Under the pieces are notes generated by a model, which worked only from the letters and a program-made list of their open reading frames with translations, did not search any database and was not told the origin of the DNA. From Acidobacteriota bacterium (GTDB taxonomy: Bacteria > Acidobacteriota > Blastocatellia > Pyrinomonadales > Pyrinomonadaceae): a DNA stretch of 64,000 nucleotides. A program made the translations under genes and the position numbers. The stretch spans positions 1 through 64,000 of the forward strand of contig RFGC01000025.1 in assembly GCA_003697135.1 (NCBI GenBank), read 5' to 3'. This document shows, in pieces, positions 46,568-56,322 of this stretch; the first letter of the stretch is position 1; every line of letters starts with the position of its first letter.

Positions 46568-49015
46568 TCAATTGCCGATTGGTTCTAGATTTTCGTTGTA
46601 AATTGCTTTGTAAATCCGATAGTTTGCCATAACCTTTTGGACGTAGTCTTTTGATTGAGCGAATAGAATTTCAGGCACGTAGCGATCTGGATCGTTTGAT
46701 TTTGCTCGCAAAAACCAGCGCATCATGTTTTTTTCACCTGCATTATAAGCGGCTGCCACAGCCTGTGGTTGATTCGGGAAAACTATAAAAAGCTTCGATA
46801 GGTAAGCGTTTCCCAATAGAATGGCGATCTTTGGATCGTAGAGATCGTCGGTAGAAGATCTTTCAAGCTTAAGTTCGTTTGCAACTTGATTTGCTGTGGA
46901 AGGAATAAATTGCATCAATCCGCGTGCTGCTGAAACTGATTTGGCATAAGGATAAAACCTTGATTCTTGTTTCATTATTGCCAAAACAAAACGCGGGTCA
47001 ATTTTGCTTTTTTCCTTGTTTGCCAAAAGCAAGTCTTTGTAGGGAGCAGGATAAAGGAGTTTCAGGTGTTGTTGCGAAATAGCCTCGATTGGGTAATCTT
47101 CTGGGATATTTTTCCAAAGAGGCTCGAGATAAATCAATGCACGGTAAGGCGTATCTGCATTGACATAATACTCGGCGAGCGTGAAGGCAATTTTAGGATT
47201 GATGGTTGTTTCGGCGTTAAGATAAGAAATGCCTGTATTTTTTGAAGACAATCTTTCCTTGTGCAGGGCTAGCTCAAGTTCAGGCGTTCCTTCATCGTAG
47301 AGATTCAATGACAAGAGAGCGGATGCCAGTTTTTTGTGGTGTGAAGGTTTTACTAAGGCGAGAATCTCTTTAAGTTCAAGTGCCTTTTCAGGCAGGATTT
47401 TTCGATAAGATGGCAAAAGTCTATAGCTTTCCTTGATGATTTCGAGTAGCTTTTTTCGCTTCTCGGCGTCATTTGTGAGCCTTAGGGCTTTTTGAGCAGA
47501 TTGCCGAATCTGATCAGCATTCGATGTGGTCAGCTTTTGTTCAGCTTGTTCGGAATAATGATTGAACTTCTGCGAAATAATTGATTTTGAAGTTTCATTT
47601 TCGGCAAGTAAACTTAATCGCTCGGTTGCACGCCATCCGTAGTAACTATTTCGTCCGTCAGGAATAGAAAGATAAACTTCAATGGCTTCGTCATATTCCT
47701 TGAGTTGCTCCAGACAATATCCTTTAAGGAATCGAATTTCCGTTAGATTCGTCCCACCTGAATCATCAATGGTCTCATTCGGTTTGACTATTTTTTCTAA
47801 TTCTTCGATTTCTTTTAGCGCGTTAGTCCAATCATTTCGCGCTATCTTCATGCGAATTTTTGTAAAGAGTGCAATAGCTTCCGAAGACTTTCCTTTGAAC
47901 TCATTTATGGTCTTTTCGATCCAAGAAACTGCATCTGATTCTTCGCTCGTGTCACGCAAAATGTCAACTATGTTAAGGTATGCACGACTAGCCTTTTCAT
48001 CGTCGCTGTATTTTTCTATGAATCTTTTGTAGCGCGATATGGCTTCTTTCGGTTTATTGACGCGCGAATATGCCGATGCGGCTTGGCTTAATGCCTCTTT
48101 TGCAAATTCGGTATCAGGAAACTCTGCCATCAATCTTTCAAACCACTTTATCGCTTCGTTGTAATTGTCTTCCAAAAAATAACTTCTTCCGATCAGGTAT
48201 AGGCACTCGGCAATATCCGTAAATTGCGGAAACTTCTCAAGTATTATCGAAAAGTGAAGTCTTGCTTTATTGAATTCACGATTGAAATAATAAACTTTTC
48301 CTCGCTGGAAATGCTCTTGACTAGAAAGCTTGAATTCGTCTTTGTTATTTATACCGTCAATTTCATCTAATTTCTGCACGGCGACTAAATCTAAATCGTC
48401 GGGCCGAGTGGGATTTGGTGACTTTTCCAAAACCTTTGCGAAGATTTTGCGAGCCTCATCGGTTTTTCCCGTTTGCAAAAGGGTTAGTCCAGAAAGAATC
48501 AGAGTTTCTCTATCGTAAGTTTCGTTGTCATCGGTTTGAGAAAAATCAGAAAGCAATATCCTTTCAACTTCGTTAAAATCTTGGGTTTCATAAAAGTTAC
48601 GCTCTAATCTTTTCTTTGAAATTTTTTGTGGAAAACTTTTTGGAGACTCAAGCAGGATTTCATAAAGAAAAACTCGTTCAAGCAGTAAGTTTTGGCTGAA
48701 GCGACTCAGCTTTGATAAGTGCAACATTGCATAGCTTTTCAAGATTGAGTTTCGGTTTATCACAGATTGATAATAAGCCGCCGCCGAAGCAAAATCGCCT
48801 TCCCTTTCAAAAAGCCTTGCTAAAAAATAGTCGTAGTTATTCGCCTCAAAAAATTTTCGGTCTACCCTTTCAAGCTTTTCGAGTTCGTTTATTGCGAGCG
48901 AATATTCTCTGCCAACAACATATTCGTGTATTTTCTTCAAATTGTTTTCTTTCGTGAAGGCCGCAGAATAAAAACAGAATGCCACCAAAAAGCACACGAA
49001 GCCTAGTTTTCTCAT
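46568..49015 (-). CDS. Lytic murein transglycosylase with TPR superhelix
   Basis: 815 residues. Signal peptide (LGFVCFLVAFCFYSAAF). Residues about 30-640 are helical and rich in TPR-like repeats (for example GKVYYFNREFNKARLHF and ECLYLIGRSYFLEDNYNEAIKWF). The C-terminal SLT domain has catalytic E684 in IMKQESRFYPYAKS, then ARGLMQFIPSTA and AVAAAYNAGEKNM. Cleaves peptidoglycan to anhydromuropeptides in the periplasm, as soluble Slt70 does. Confidence 0.92.
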   Translation of the reverse strand: MRKLGFVCFLVAFCFYSAAFTKENNLKKIHEYVVGREYSLAINELEKLERVDRKFFEANNYDYFLARLFEREGDFASAAAYYQSVINRNSILKSYAMLHLSKLSRFSQNLLLERVFLYEILLESPKSFPQKISKKRLERNFYETQDFNEVERILLSDFSQTDDNETYDRETLILSGLTLLQTGKTDEARKIFAKVLEKSPNPTRPDDLDLVAVQKLDEIDGINNKDEFKLSSQEHFQRGKVYYFNREFNKARLHFSIILEKFPQFTDIAECLYLIGRSYFLEDNYNEAIKWFERLMAEFPDTEFAKEALSQAASAYSRVNKPKEAISRYKRFIEKYSDDEKASRAYLNIVDILRDTSEESDAVSWIEKTINEFKGKSSEAIALFTKIRMKIARNDWTNALKEIEELEKIVKPNETIDDSGGTNLTEIRFLKGYCLEQLKEYDEAIEVYLSIPDGRNSYYGWRATERLSLLAENETSKSIISQKFNHYSEQAEQKLTTSNADQIRQSAQKALRLTNDAEKRKKLLEIIKESYRLLPSYRKILPEKALELKEILALVKPSHHKKLASALLSLNLYDEGTPELELALHKERLSSKNTGISYLNAETTINPKIAFTLAEYYVNADTPYRALIYLEPLWKNIPEDYPIEAISQQHLKLLYPAPYKDLLLANKEKSKIDPRFVLAIMKQESRFYPYAKSVSAARGLMQFIPSTANQVANELKLERSSTDDLYDPKIAILLGNAYLSKLFIVFPNQPQAVAAAYNAGEKNMMRWFLRAKSNDPDRYVPEILFAQSKDYVQKVMANYRIYKAIYNENLEPIGN

Positions 49016-49076
49016 GTAACTAATTCTAGCTTAGATGTTTTTGAAATACCGACTTTCGGGTTTTACAAATCTCAAT

Positions 49077-49144
49077 TTCCAGAATTTTGGAAGTTTTTCA
49101 GGCCGTTTTTCCATTTTTTTGGAAATTTTTTAATGTTTCCAAAA
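49077..49144 (+). promoter_or_regulatory. Tandem inverted repeats TTCCA-N6-TGGAA (enhancer-like)
   Basis: Site 1 is TTCCA-N6-TGGAA at 49077-49092; site 2 is TTTCCA-N6-TGGAAA at 49108-49125. Their centres are 32 bases apart, three helical turns, so they lie on one face of the DNA. A third half-site TTTCCA (49136-49141) makes a perfect 9-bp repeat with the right arm of site 2. They sit about 80-127 bases before the predicted start of the sigma-54 promoter, the normal place for activator binding. Confidence 0.6.
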
Positions 49145-49177
49145 TGTTAAGTTTAATTATTTCAATAAATCATATTT

Positions 49178-49193
49178 TGGCATGAAATGTGCT
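49178..49193 (+). promoter_or_regulatory. Sigma-54 promoter for the TonB-dependent receptor gene
   Basis: TGGCATGAAATGTGCT matches the -24/-12 consensus TGGCACG-N4-TTGCA/T closely, with the essential GG and GC exactly 10 bases apart. Transcription should start near 49204, 43 bases before the ATG at 49247. Confidence 0.75.
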
Positions 49194-49246
49194 TTGAAAG
49201 GTGCGGAACCGATTGGTTCTAAAAATCTCAAAAGAAGCGAGGAAAT

Positions 49247-52200
49247 ATGAGAAGACTGATTAGTTTGATAAGTTTGTTTTTTGTCTTGTCAGTTCTTGTT
49301 TTCGGACAAAGAACATCTGGGAATCTTGAGGGAACTGTTACAGACCCTCAAGGTGCGGTTGTTCCCGGAGCAAGCGTGACAATTCAAAGCACTGGAACAA
49401 CGGCTGGTTACAAAGCTACTGCAGTTACTGATGCTGAAGGTAAGTTCTTTTTCACACAGATTCCTGTTGGAACTTATGTAATTACGGTTTCAAAGGAAGG
49501 TTTTAGAAATGCAGTAGCAGGTGCTACGGTGGTTCTTGACAGAATTGCTGTTGCCAACATCCAGTTAGAAGTTGGCGAAGTTGGCGGAGAGGTTACTGTT
49601 ACTACTGACAGCACTGTCACAGTTGATCCGGGCAATACGAAGATTGATATAAGCATAACCAAAAAGGTTATTGATGAATTGCCCAAGGGGCTTCAGTTCG
49701 GCAGTCTCTTAAAGATTGCTCCCAACGTTAGACCTGAAGCACTAAATGCTGGTTTTCAGATTGATGGTGCTAGCGGTGCTGAAAATGTCTTTACAGTTGA
49801 TGGACAAGAAGTCACAAACTTCCGCACTGGACAGTTGAACGCTAACTTCAACCTCCCGTTCGATCTACTTCAAGAAGTGCAGATTAAATCAACTGGTTAC
49901 GAGGCTGAATATGGAGGTGCAACTGGAGGAGTTATTCAGGCTATAACCCCAGGTGGTAACGATCAGTACCATGGAACATTTGGAATTTCTTTTACTCCGG
50001 CGAAATTGCAAGGTAGTCCTAGAAATGTTTTGAACCGTTATGGTGTTGGGCCGGGACAATACGAATACTTCAAACCGCCGAAGGATGGTGGAGTTGGTTC
50101 ATATCCTGTAGCTCAGTTTACAGGTCCCATTTTCAAGGGAAGACTTTGGTTTTCTGCCACTTACGCACCTTTGATTACTGAAACTACCAGAACTATTGAT
50201 TACTTCACCACAGGAAGCAATCCCAACGGAAGAGCGGTTTCAGAAACCATAAGATACAATCAAACTCTAAAGCAAGAATTTGCTTTGGCTCGTTTGGATG
50301 CTCAGCCTACAGACAAGATAAGAACTTATGTGACATTTTTGTGGAACCCGATTTCTCAAAGAGGCGCTTTACCTTCATCAACTGAAGGGCTTACTGGAGC
50401 ACCTCAATCAGCTAATTTTGGGCCTCCGATCGGTGTTTTGAGAGGAGCAGAATTTCTTGGACAGCAAGGCGGAAGACAAAATGCTAACTCGATTAACGGA
50501 CAAATAACTTGGACTGCTACTAACAGGTTTGTAGTTAGTGCTCGTGCTGGACGAACGTTCTTGAACGAGAAGCTTGGATCTTATGGGCTCCCGAGAATTA
50601 CCAGGTTTATTTGCAATGCGTCAGGAACCCCACAAAATGTCCCGGGATCTGGATGCACACCTGGTTTCCAGAATATAGCCAGCAATTTCCAGATAAACTA
50701 TGATGTTTCTACAAGAACGACTTTTGATGTAGATGCTAGCGTGGTTGGAGTTAACTTCCTAGGAAGCCATAACATCAAGTTCGGTTATCAGTATAATCGG
50801 CTTTTCAATACTGTAAGTGAAGGCTACAAGGATTTGGGAATAGTAGTGCTTTACTACAATATCCCGATCACTGCTCTGGGTATCCCTGTGACTCCTACAC
50901 CAGGCAACCTTGGTTCCGGATTCTTGCAGAGGTTTGGAACTATTGGTAAGGCAAGCAGTGATAATCAAGCACTTTTCGTGCAGGATCAGTGGAGGGTGAG
51001 TAGGTTTGTCTTCAACCTCGGTATCAGGATAGAAAGAGAGGTTGTCCCTACATTTACTGAACAAGGGCTTTCTATAAAGTTCGGTTGGGGCGACAAAATA
51101 TCTCCGCGACTTGGAGTCTCATTTGATTTGTTCGGCAATGGCAAGACTAAGCTATTTGCCAATTATGGTCGTTTCTACGACAGGTTCAAATATGAACTTC
51201 CACGCGGTTCATTTGGTGGAGATTTCTTCAGACGTGACTACTTTGAGATACTACCATCACGCGGTGCCTTTTATGGGAATTACACCTTGCAGAACATAAT
51301 TGGCAACAACCCCGATCCAATTGGTGGTCAATGCCCAATTACCAACAGTACAGGTTGGTCTGTTTGCCAGTTCGATTTCCGCATACCGACGAATCTGCCT
51401 AATGCAGATGTTTTTGAAACAGGGGCAATTGATCCTGATCTGAAAGCGGCAAGGCAGAGTGAATGGACTTTCGGTGTTGAGCATCAGTTGGCAAGGAATT
51501 TCTTGTTGAGTGCCAGATACACCCATAAGCAAGTAGATCGCGCTATAGAGGATATTGGTATCTTCACAGCTCAGGGAAGTGAGGCTTATGTAATTGGTAA
51601 TCCTGGCTTTGGATTACATTGCAAGATTGCATCCCAAAATAATTTCCCATGTGCAAAAGCTCAAAGAGATTATGATGCTCTTGAGATAAGAGCAGAAAGA
51701 CGTTCTGCAGTGTTTAGCTTCGGCGCTAGCTACACTTTAAGCCGTTTATTCGGTAATTACTCAGGCTTGGCAAGCTCTGATGAATTCGGACGCTCAAGCC
51801 CGAATGTGAACCGCTTCTTTGACTTGCCACCTGTCGGATTTAATGCTAACGGACAGCCAGACAATGGTCGTTTGGCAACTGATAGGCCCCATGTTTTCAA
51901 AGCCTACGGTGCTTATAACTTCAACTGGTTTGGTAGCAAGGTCCATACAACAACCATTTCAGGATTTACTACCGTCCAATCGGGTACACCTTTGACTACG
52001 GTCTATAACATGTATAGCTTGTTTCCGTTGATTCTCTTCAGAAGGGGCGATCTAGGAAGAACCGAAACATTCACGGAAAGCGATCTTGGTATTACTCACA
52101 GCTACAAGTTCGGCAGGGACAACAGTTATACAATCCAAGGATTTGTTTACATCCGCAACTTGTTCGATGAGAAGAATGTGCTAGGACTTCAAACTCAAAT

Positions 52201-52432
52201 AAGTCCAACCAACTTTGCCGCCCCCACACTGACGCAAGGCGGATGCACAACTTGCACTAGCGAAGGTGAGGTTTTCCAAACCCTCTTCAATCGTGGCGGA
52301 CTTCAGACCTACATTTTGAATTTCATAAACTCTAGAGGTATCTCATCAACAGGACAGTTCAATACTTACAAGTTGCCGAACAGCTTCCAAGGTCCGCGTG
52401 ATGTCAGGTTCGGTATTCGCTTCTTGTTCTAA
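49247..52432 (+). CDS. TonB-dependent receptor, Oar-like, with N-terminal CarboxypepD_reg-like domain
   Basis: 1061 residues. Signal peptide (LISLISLFFVLSVLVFGQ), then an Ig-like carboxypeptidase-regulatory domain (about residues 24-105: GNLEGTVTDPQGAVVPGASV, GKFFFTQIPVGTYVITVSKEGF), a plug domain (FTVDGQEVTNFRTGQ, GYEAEYGGATGGVIQAITPGG), and a long beta-barrel ending in PRDVRFGIRFLF with the terminal Phe for BAM recognition. Outer-membrane uptake of a large or scarce substrate; such proteins are expanded in Acidobacteria. No partner lipoprotein is adjacent. Behind a sigma-54 promoter. GCGAGGAAAT precedes the ATG. Confidence 0.93.
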   Translation: MRRLISLISLFFVLSVLVFGQRTSGNLEGTVTDPQGAVVPGASVTIQSTGTTAGYKATAVTDAEGKFFFTQIPVGTYVITVSKEGFRNAVAGATVVLDRIAVANIQLEVGEVGGEVTVTTDSTVTVDPGNTKIDISITKKVIDELPKGLQFGSLLKIAPNVRPEALNAGFQIDGASGAENVFTVDGQEVTNFRTGQLNANFNLPFDLLQEVQIKSTGYEAEYGGATGGVIQAITPGGNDQYHGTFGISFTPAKLQGSPRNVLNRYGVGPGQYEYFKPPKDGGVGSYPVAQFTGPIFKGRLWFSATYAPLITETTRTIDYFTTGSNPNGRAVSETIRYNQTLKQEFALARLDAQPTDKIRTYVTFLWNPISQRGALPSSTEGLTGAPQSANFGPPIGVLRGAEFLGQQGGRQNANSINGQITWTATNRFVVSARAGRTFLNEKLGSYGLPRITRFICNASGTPQNVPGSGCTPGFQNIASNFQINYDVSTRTTFDVDASVVGVNFLGSHNIKFGYQYNRLFNTVSEGYKDLGIVVLYYNIPITALGIPVTPTPGNLGSGFLQRFGTIGKASSDNQALFVQDQWRVSRFVFNLGIRIEREVVPTFTEQGLSIKFGWGDKISPRLGVSFDLFGNGKTKLFANYGRFYDRFKYELPRGSFGGDFFRRDYFEILPSRGAFYGNYTLQNIIGNNPDPIGGQCPITNSTGWSVCQFDFRIPTNLPNADVFETGAIDPDLKAARQSEWTFGVEHQLARNFLLSARYTHKQVDRAIEDIGIFTAQGSEAYVIGNPGFGLHCKIASQNNFPCAKAQRDYDALEIRAERRSAVFSFGASYTLSRLFGNYSGLASSDEFGRSSPNVNRFFDLPPVGFNANGQPDNGRLATDRPHVFKAYGAYNFNWFGSKVHTTTISGFTTVQSGTPLTTVYNMYSLFPLILFRRGDLGRTETFTESDLGITHSYKFGRDNSYTIQGFVYIRNLFDEKNVLGLQTQISPTNFAAPTLTQGGCTTCTSEGEVFQTLFNRGGLQTYILNFINSRGISSTGQFNTYKLPNSFQGPRDVRFGIRFLF

Positions 52433-52462
52433 TACAGCTTGAAAATCAAGCGCTGGCAATCT

Positions 52463-52497
52463 AAAAGGGCTGTTCTCTTCGGAGGACAGCCTTTTTT
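52463..52497 (+). terminator. Intrinsic terminator with UUCG tetraloop
   Basis: GGCTGTTCTC (52468-52477), loop TTCG, GAGGACAGCC (52482-52491) with one G-T pair, then TTTTTT. The C(UUCG)G loop is exceptionally stable. Ends the TonB receptor transcript. Confidence 0.93.
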
Positions 52498-52521
52498 AGT
52501 TAAAATTTATTTTGAAGACAA

Positions 52522-52550
52522 TTTACATCGGATTTGCAGGAGTTTAATAT
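52522..52550 (+). promoter_or_regulatory. Possible promoter for the HNH gene
   Basis: TTTACA (52522-52527) and TAATAT (52545-52550) have 17-base spacing, directly after the terminator. Confidence 0.4.
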
Positions 52551-52603
52551 TTGCGCAACATAGAACGAATATATTATTTTGCAATTAAGGAGGTATTTTT
52601 GAT

Positions 52604-53170
52604 TTGCTATCGGGAAGGGTTTTGTTGTTGAACTTTAGTTATGAGCCGCTCGGAACGGTAGGCGTTGCGAAGGCTATCTGCATGTGGTTCAACGGGAAGG
52701 TTACGATTGAAGAATACGATGGCGATAATGTTCTTCGATCACCTTCCACTCAAATCAGAGTGCCTTCCGTCATACGGCTGCGAAGATATGTTCATGTTCA
52801 TCGGCGTCGTCAAGAGACTACGATGAAAAGAGCTAGAATTTACATAAGAGATAACTACAGATGCCAGTATTGCGGTGAGCAGAAGTCAGCTAAAGACTTG
52901 ACTCTCGATCACATTGTCCCGCGTTCACAAGGCGGAGAGAGTATCCCACAGAATCTCGTCACCGCTTGTATCAAGTGCAATCAACGCAAAGGCAACCGAA
53001 CGCCTGAACAGGCAAGAATGCCATTGCTAACCCCGCAGAGAATACTCAATCTGGGATTGGATCGAGTTCTGCTGTGTAATTATGCAGAATCTCGCCCAGA
53101 ATGGAAAAAATATCTATTCCTTGAAGACGCTTCAGCCGAAAAAGCAGAAAAAACTGCAAAGAGAATCTAA
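52604..53170 (+). CDS. HNH endonuclease-family protein
   Basis: 188 residues from a TTG start at 52604, 9 bases after a strong AAGGAGGT. N-terminal 75 residues (VLLLNFSYEPLGTVGVAKAI) are typical of the common bacterial HNH family; the nuclease core has zinc cysteines C87-x2-C90 and C122-x2-C125 and the catalytic LDHIVPRSQGG (D102, H103) with N117. Often found near housekeeping genes; biological target not established. No ATG fits the homologous N-terminus, so the TTG start is well supported. Confidence 0.9.
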   Translation: MLSGRVLLLNFSYEPLGTVGVAKAICMWFNGKVTIEEYDGDNVLRSPSTQIRVPSVIRLRRYVHVHRRRQETTMKRARIYIRDNYRCQYCGEQKSAKDLTLDHIVPRSQGGESIPQNLVTACIKCNQRKGNRTPEQARMPLLTPQRILNLGLDRVLLCNYAESRPEWKKYLFLEDASAEKAEKTAKRI

Positions 53171-53173
53171 AGG

Positions 53174-54085
53174 CTAATAAAGGTTTGGTTCGCCTTTTGG
53201 GCGAGTATTCCAGCGTTTGTGAATCCAAAGCCATTGATCTGGATACTTGCGAACATATTCTTCAATTTTAGCTGTAATCTCTTGAGTTATTTGGCGTATA
53301 TTTTCTTCACTTTCAACTGCGTCGTAAACTACTTCTGGTTCGATGTAAACAACATACTTTCTGCCTTCCCAGACCACAAAGGCTGGAAGAATAGATGCCT
53401 TAGTTTTCAGAGCTATTTTGGCAATGCTTGTAGTAGTCGAGGCAGGTATGCCGAAAAAATCCACGAAAACACTTCCTCTTTCCTGAACGTTGAGATCAGC
53501 CAAAATTCCCAAACAACCGCCGCTTTCTAGAATCTGAAAAAGCTGTTTGTTGATTTTTCTCTTGTCAATCGTTACAGTGCCGAATCTAGTGCGTATTTTG
53601 TCAACGTAGTTTTCGATTAAGGGATTGTCAATGCGTCTGACGAGTATGTTGAGTTGAAGACCTACTGTCGAAGGCAAAATGTTAAAAATTTCCCAACTTC
53701 CAAAATGCCCAGTGAAAAACAAAATTCCACAGCCTTTATTTCGACTCTTTTCGAGATTTTCTAATCCCTTAAGCTCAACCATCTTAGAAAATTCTTCCAA
53801 ACTGATTTTCCCGAAATGCGATACAAATCCAAGGTGTCGGCCTAATGAACGAAAGACGCCTTCGACTATTTTCTCATGTTCTTGCCGAGAAAGTTTTGGC
53901 AAAGCGAGTTCAAGGTTGCGAAATGCTGTTTTTCTGAGTCTTGGAAAAGCCTTCATGCATATTTTCCCAAATGATTCGCCTATTTTCATCGAGATTTTGA
54001 GAGGGAATAATCCTATAAAGCCAATAACAATTCGGAAAACAATATATTCGAGCCAGTTTCTTAGCTTGCTTCTAGGTTTGGGCAT
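53174..54085 (-). CDS. LpxL/HtrB-type lipid A acyltransferase family protein
   Basis: 303 residues. N-terminal membrane helix (VFRIVIGFIGLFPLKISM), catalytic H127-x4-E132 in FTGHFGSWEIFN, and conserved GILADLNVQERGSVFVDFFG and IAKIALKTKASILPAFV. Late acyl transfer to lipid A or a similar glycolipid at the inner membrane. Supports a diderm cell. Convergent with the HNH gene, 3 bases apart, and downstream of mqnE by 27 bases. Confidence 0.88.
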   Translation of the reverse strand: MPKPRSKLRNWLEYIVFRIVIGFIGLFPLKISMKIGESFGKICMKAFPRLRKTAFRNLELALPKLSRQEHEKIVEGVFRSLGRHLGFVSHFGKISLEEFSKMVELKGLENLEKSRNKGCGILFFTGHFGSWEIFNILPSTVGLQLNILVRRIDNPLIENYVDKIRTRFGTVTIDKRKINKQLFQILESGGCLGILADLNVQERGSVFVDFFGIPASTTTSIAKIALKTKASILPAFVVWEGRKYVVYIEPEVVYDAVESEENIRQITQEITAKIEEYVRKYPDQWLWIHKRWNTRPKGEPNLY

Positions 54086-54112
54086 TATCTTTCAGTTTGA
54101 AAGCGTTGGATT

Positions 54113-55222
54113 CTAGGTTCTTGAGACAGTGTTCTGAACGCGTCTGTAGAGAGTGTCACGTTCTACGGCTTCAAAGCCTGCATTTTCGATGAGTCTGATG
54201 ATTTCTTGCTTTGTCATGCTGACTTTCCCATTTTCCACTGAATAACTTTCAGTGAGTTCGCTACCTTCGGTTATAGTGCCGTCAAGATCATTTGCGCCAA
54301 AGTGCAGAGCTGTTTGCGCTAGATGCTTTCCAAGCATTACCCAATAAGCCTTGATGTGATCGAAGTTATCCAAAAGTAGCCGTGAAACGGCAATTGTTTT
54401 TAGGCTGTCAACTCCATCAGGACCGGGTAGATGCGATAAAGCCGTGCCTTTTGGATAAAAGGCAAGTGGAATGAAGCATTGAAATCCGCCTGTCTCATCT
54501 TGCTGTTGACGCAGTTTAAGCAGATGATCGACTCGATCTTCGATTGTCTCGATGTGCCCATAAAGCATCGTTGCATTTGTTTTGAGGCCGGCTTTATGGC
54601 ATTTTCCGGCTAACTCAAGCCAGCGCTCTCCGCTACATTTATGACTGCAGATTCTCGAACGCGTCGGCTCAGCAAATATCTCAGCTCCACCGCCAGGGCA
54701 GGAATCAACGCCTGCTTGCTTGAGTTTCTCGATCAATTCTTCGTCTGAAAGCTTGTAGAATCGAGCCATAAAGTCAAGCTCAACCATAGTAAGGGCTTTT
54801 AGATGAAGTTGCGGAAAACGACGCTTTAGCGATGAAAATAAGTCAATGTAGTATGAAAACGGTAATTTCGTGTTTAGCCCGCCGACTATGTGAAGTTCAG
54901 TTGCTCCTTCCGTAACGGCTCGCTCTGCTATTTCCAATGCTTCTTCAATGGTGTGGGTGTATGCATCAGGTTGTCTTGAGCGCCTGTAGAATCCGCAGAA
55001 TTTGCAATCGGCAATGCAAATGTTTGTGTAATTGAAGTGCCGATTAACATTGAAATAGGTTGCTCGTCCGTGTTTTTGTCGGCGCACAAAGTCTGCCAAC
55101 TTCCCAAGCGCGTTAAGATCGTCTGTTTTGAAAAGCTTTATCCCGTCTTCAAAATCCAAACGCTCGCCGTTTTCAATCTTTTGGGCAATTTTGTTTAGGT
55201 TTTCGTCAAAAGAGAATCTCAT
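54113..55222 (-). CDS. mqnE: Aminofutalosine synthase (radical SAM)
   Basis: 369 residues from ATG 55222, behind a GGAG; an earlier ATG (55252) lacks a site. Radical-SAM cluster C69-x3-C73-x2-C76 ([12 protein letters not shown]), [18 protein letters not shown], and [12 protein letters not shown] are typical of MqnE rather than MqnC. First dedicated steps of the futalosine menaquinone pathway. Follows the UbiA-type gene by 16 bases, so the two are likely one operon. Confidence 0.92.
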   Translation of the reverse strand: MRFSFDENLNKIAQKIENGERLDFEDGIKLFKTDDLNALGKLADFVRRQKHGRATYFNVNRHFNYTNICIADCKFCGFYRRSRQPDAYTHTIEEALEIAERAVTEGATELHIVGGLNTKLPFSYYIDLFSSLKRRFPQLHLKALTMVELDFMARFYKLSDEELIEKLKQAGVDSCPGGGAEIFAEPTRSRICSHKCSGERWLELAGKCHKAGLKTNATMLYGHIETIEDRVDHLLKLRQQQDETGGFQCFIPLAFYPKGTALSHLPGPDGVDSLKTIAVSRLLLDNFDHIKAYWVMLGKHLAQTALHFGANDLDGTITEGSELTESYSVENGKVSMTKQEIIRLIENAGFEAVERDTLYRRVQNTVSRT

Positions 55223-55238
55223 AAAATCTCCATGAAAA

Positions 55239-56111
55239 CTAAATTTTACCAACGAAAACTGCGCCGCCGAAAGTTACAAGCAAAATAACGCTAACAAAGG
55301 CGTTTGTTGTAAAAAAGGCGGTATTCATGCGGCTTAAATCATTTGGTTTAACCAGCGTATGTTGATAAATCAGCAAAGCGGCTACGACTATCACTCCGAG
55401 AAGAGCTAATTTTCCTAGATCGGTTACCAAGTAAAGAAGCAAAAGCGCCACGAATGCCTGAAAATGAAAAAGCCTCGCAATCCAAAGCGCGTTTTTGATA
55501 CCGAAGCTTGCAGGTATTGAATGCAAGCCTTTTTTGCGGTCGAACTCAAAATCCTGGCAGGCATACATGACATCAAAGCCAGCAGTCCACATCATTACAA
55601 GCAAAGACAAAAGCAGCGGAACTTCCGAATCAATTGTCCCACGCACAGCTATCCATGCCGCTGTCGGACTAATGGCTAAAGCCCAACCAAGCAGAAGATG
55701 TGAAAGGCTCGTGAATCTTTTGGCATAAGAATATCCGAGAATGCTGACAAGTGCTACAGGTGAAAGTATGAAAGTAAGCTCGTTTAGAGCGTAAGAAGCG
55801 ATTTCAAATAAAATCACGGAAGAAAACAAAAACGCCCATGCAAACCTTAAACTTAACTTTCCGCTTGGAAGTTCACGGTTAGCGGTGCGTGGATTTTCAG
55901 CATCGAATTTAAGATCAACGATTCTGTTGAAGGTCATAGCGGCTGATCTAGCTCCGATCATTGCTACGGTTATCCAGAAAAATTGCCACAAGGTTGGTAG
56001 TCCATTTGCCGCTAAGATTGCACCTAGGAACGCAAACGGAAGCGCAAAAAGCGTATGCTCAAACTTTATCATTCTCAACGTAATTATGAGCTTCTCAAGA
56101 AACTTTTGCAT
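55239..56111 (-). CDS. mqnP: UbiA-family prenyltransferase, probable MqnP
   Basis: 290 residues from ATG 56111; the GGAGT is only one base away, so a start further in (56072, [13 protein letters not shown]) is also possible. Eight or nine hydrophobic helices. Two aspartate-rich motifs: [15 protein letters not shown] and [18 protein letters not shown]. Transfers the isoprenoid tail to the naphthoate intermediate; the adjacent mqnE supports MqnP over UbiA proper. Confidence 0.87.
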   Translation of the reverse strand: MQKFLEKLIITLRMIKFEHTLFALPFAFLGAILAANGLPTLWQFFWITVAMIGARSAAMTFNRIVDLKFDAENPRTANRELPSGKLSLRFAWAFLFSSVILFEIASYALNELTFILSPVALVSILGYSYAKRFTSLSHLLLGWALAISPTAAWIAVRGTIDSEVPLLLSLLVMMWTAGFDVMYACQDFEFDRKKGLHSIPASFGIKNALWIARLFHFQAFVALLLLYLVTDLGKLALLGVIVVAALLIYQHTLVKPNDLSRMNTAFFTTNAFVSVILLVTFGGAVFVGKI

Positions 56112-56322
56112 ACTCCTCAAACGATCTAAAAGCAATCAAGATACCAAAGAGACAAAAAGATTTTATCGGTATTTTACGTCACTGAAAACTTGCAAACTGC
56201 CAAAAGACAGTTGAAGTAGCTTGCAATTTGCGTTTCATTTTTGAATCAGGAGAAACTCAGAATTTTCGCTCTATCGGCAATTCTGGTTCGACGAACAACC
56301 TTAGCGAAAACTTTTGATATTT

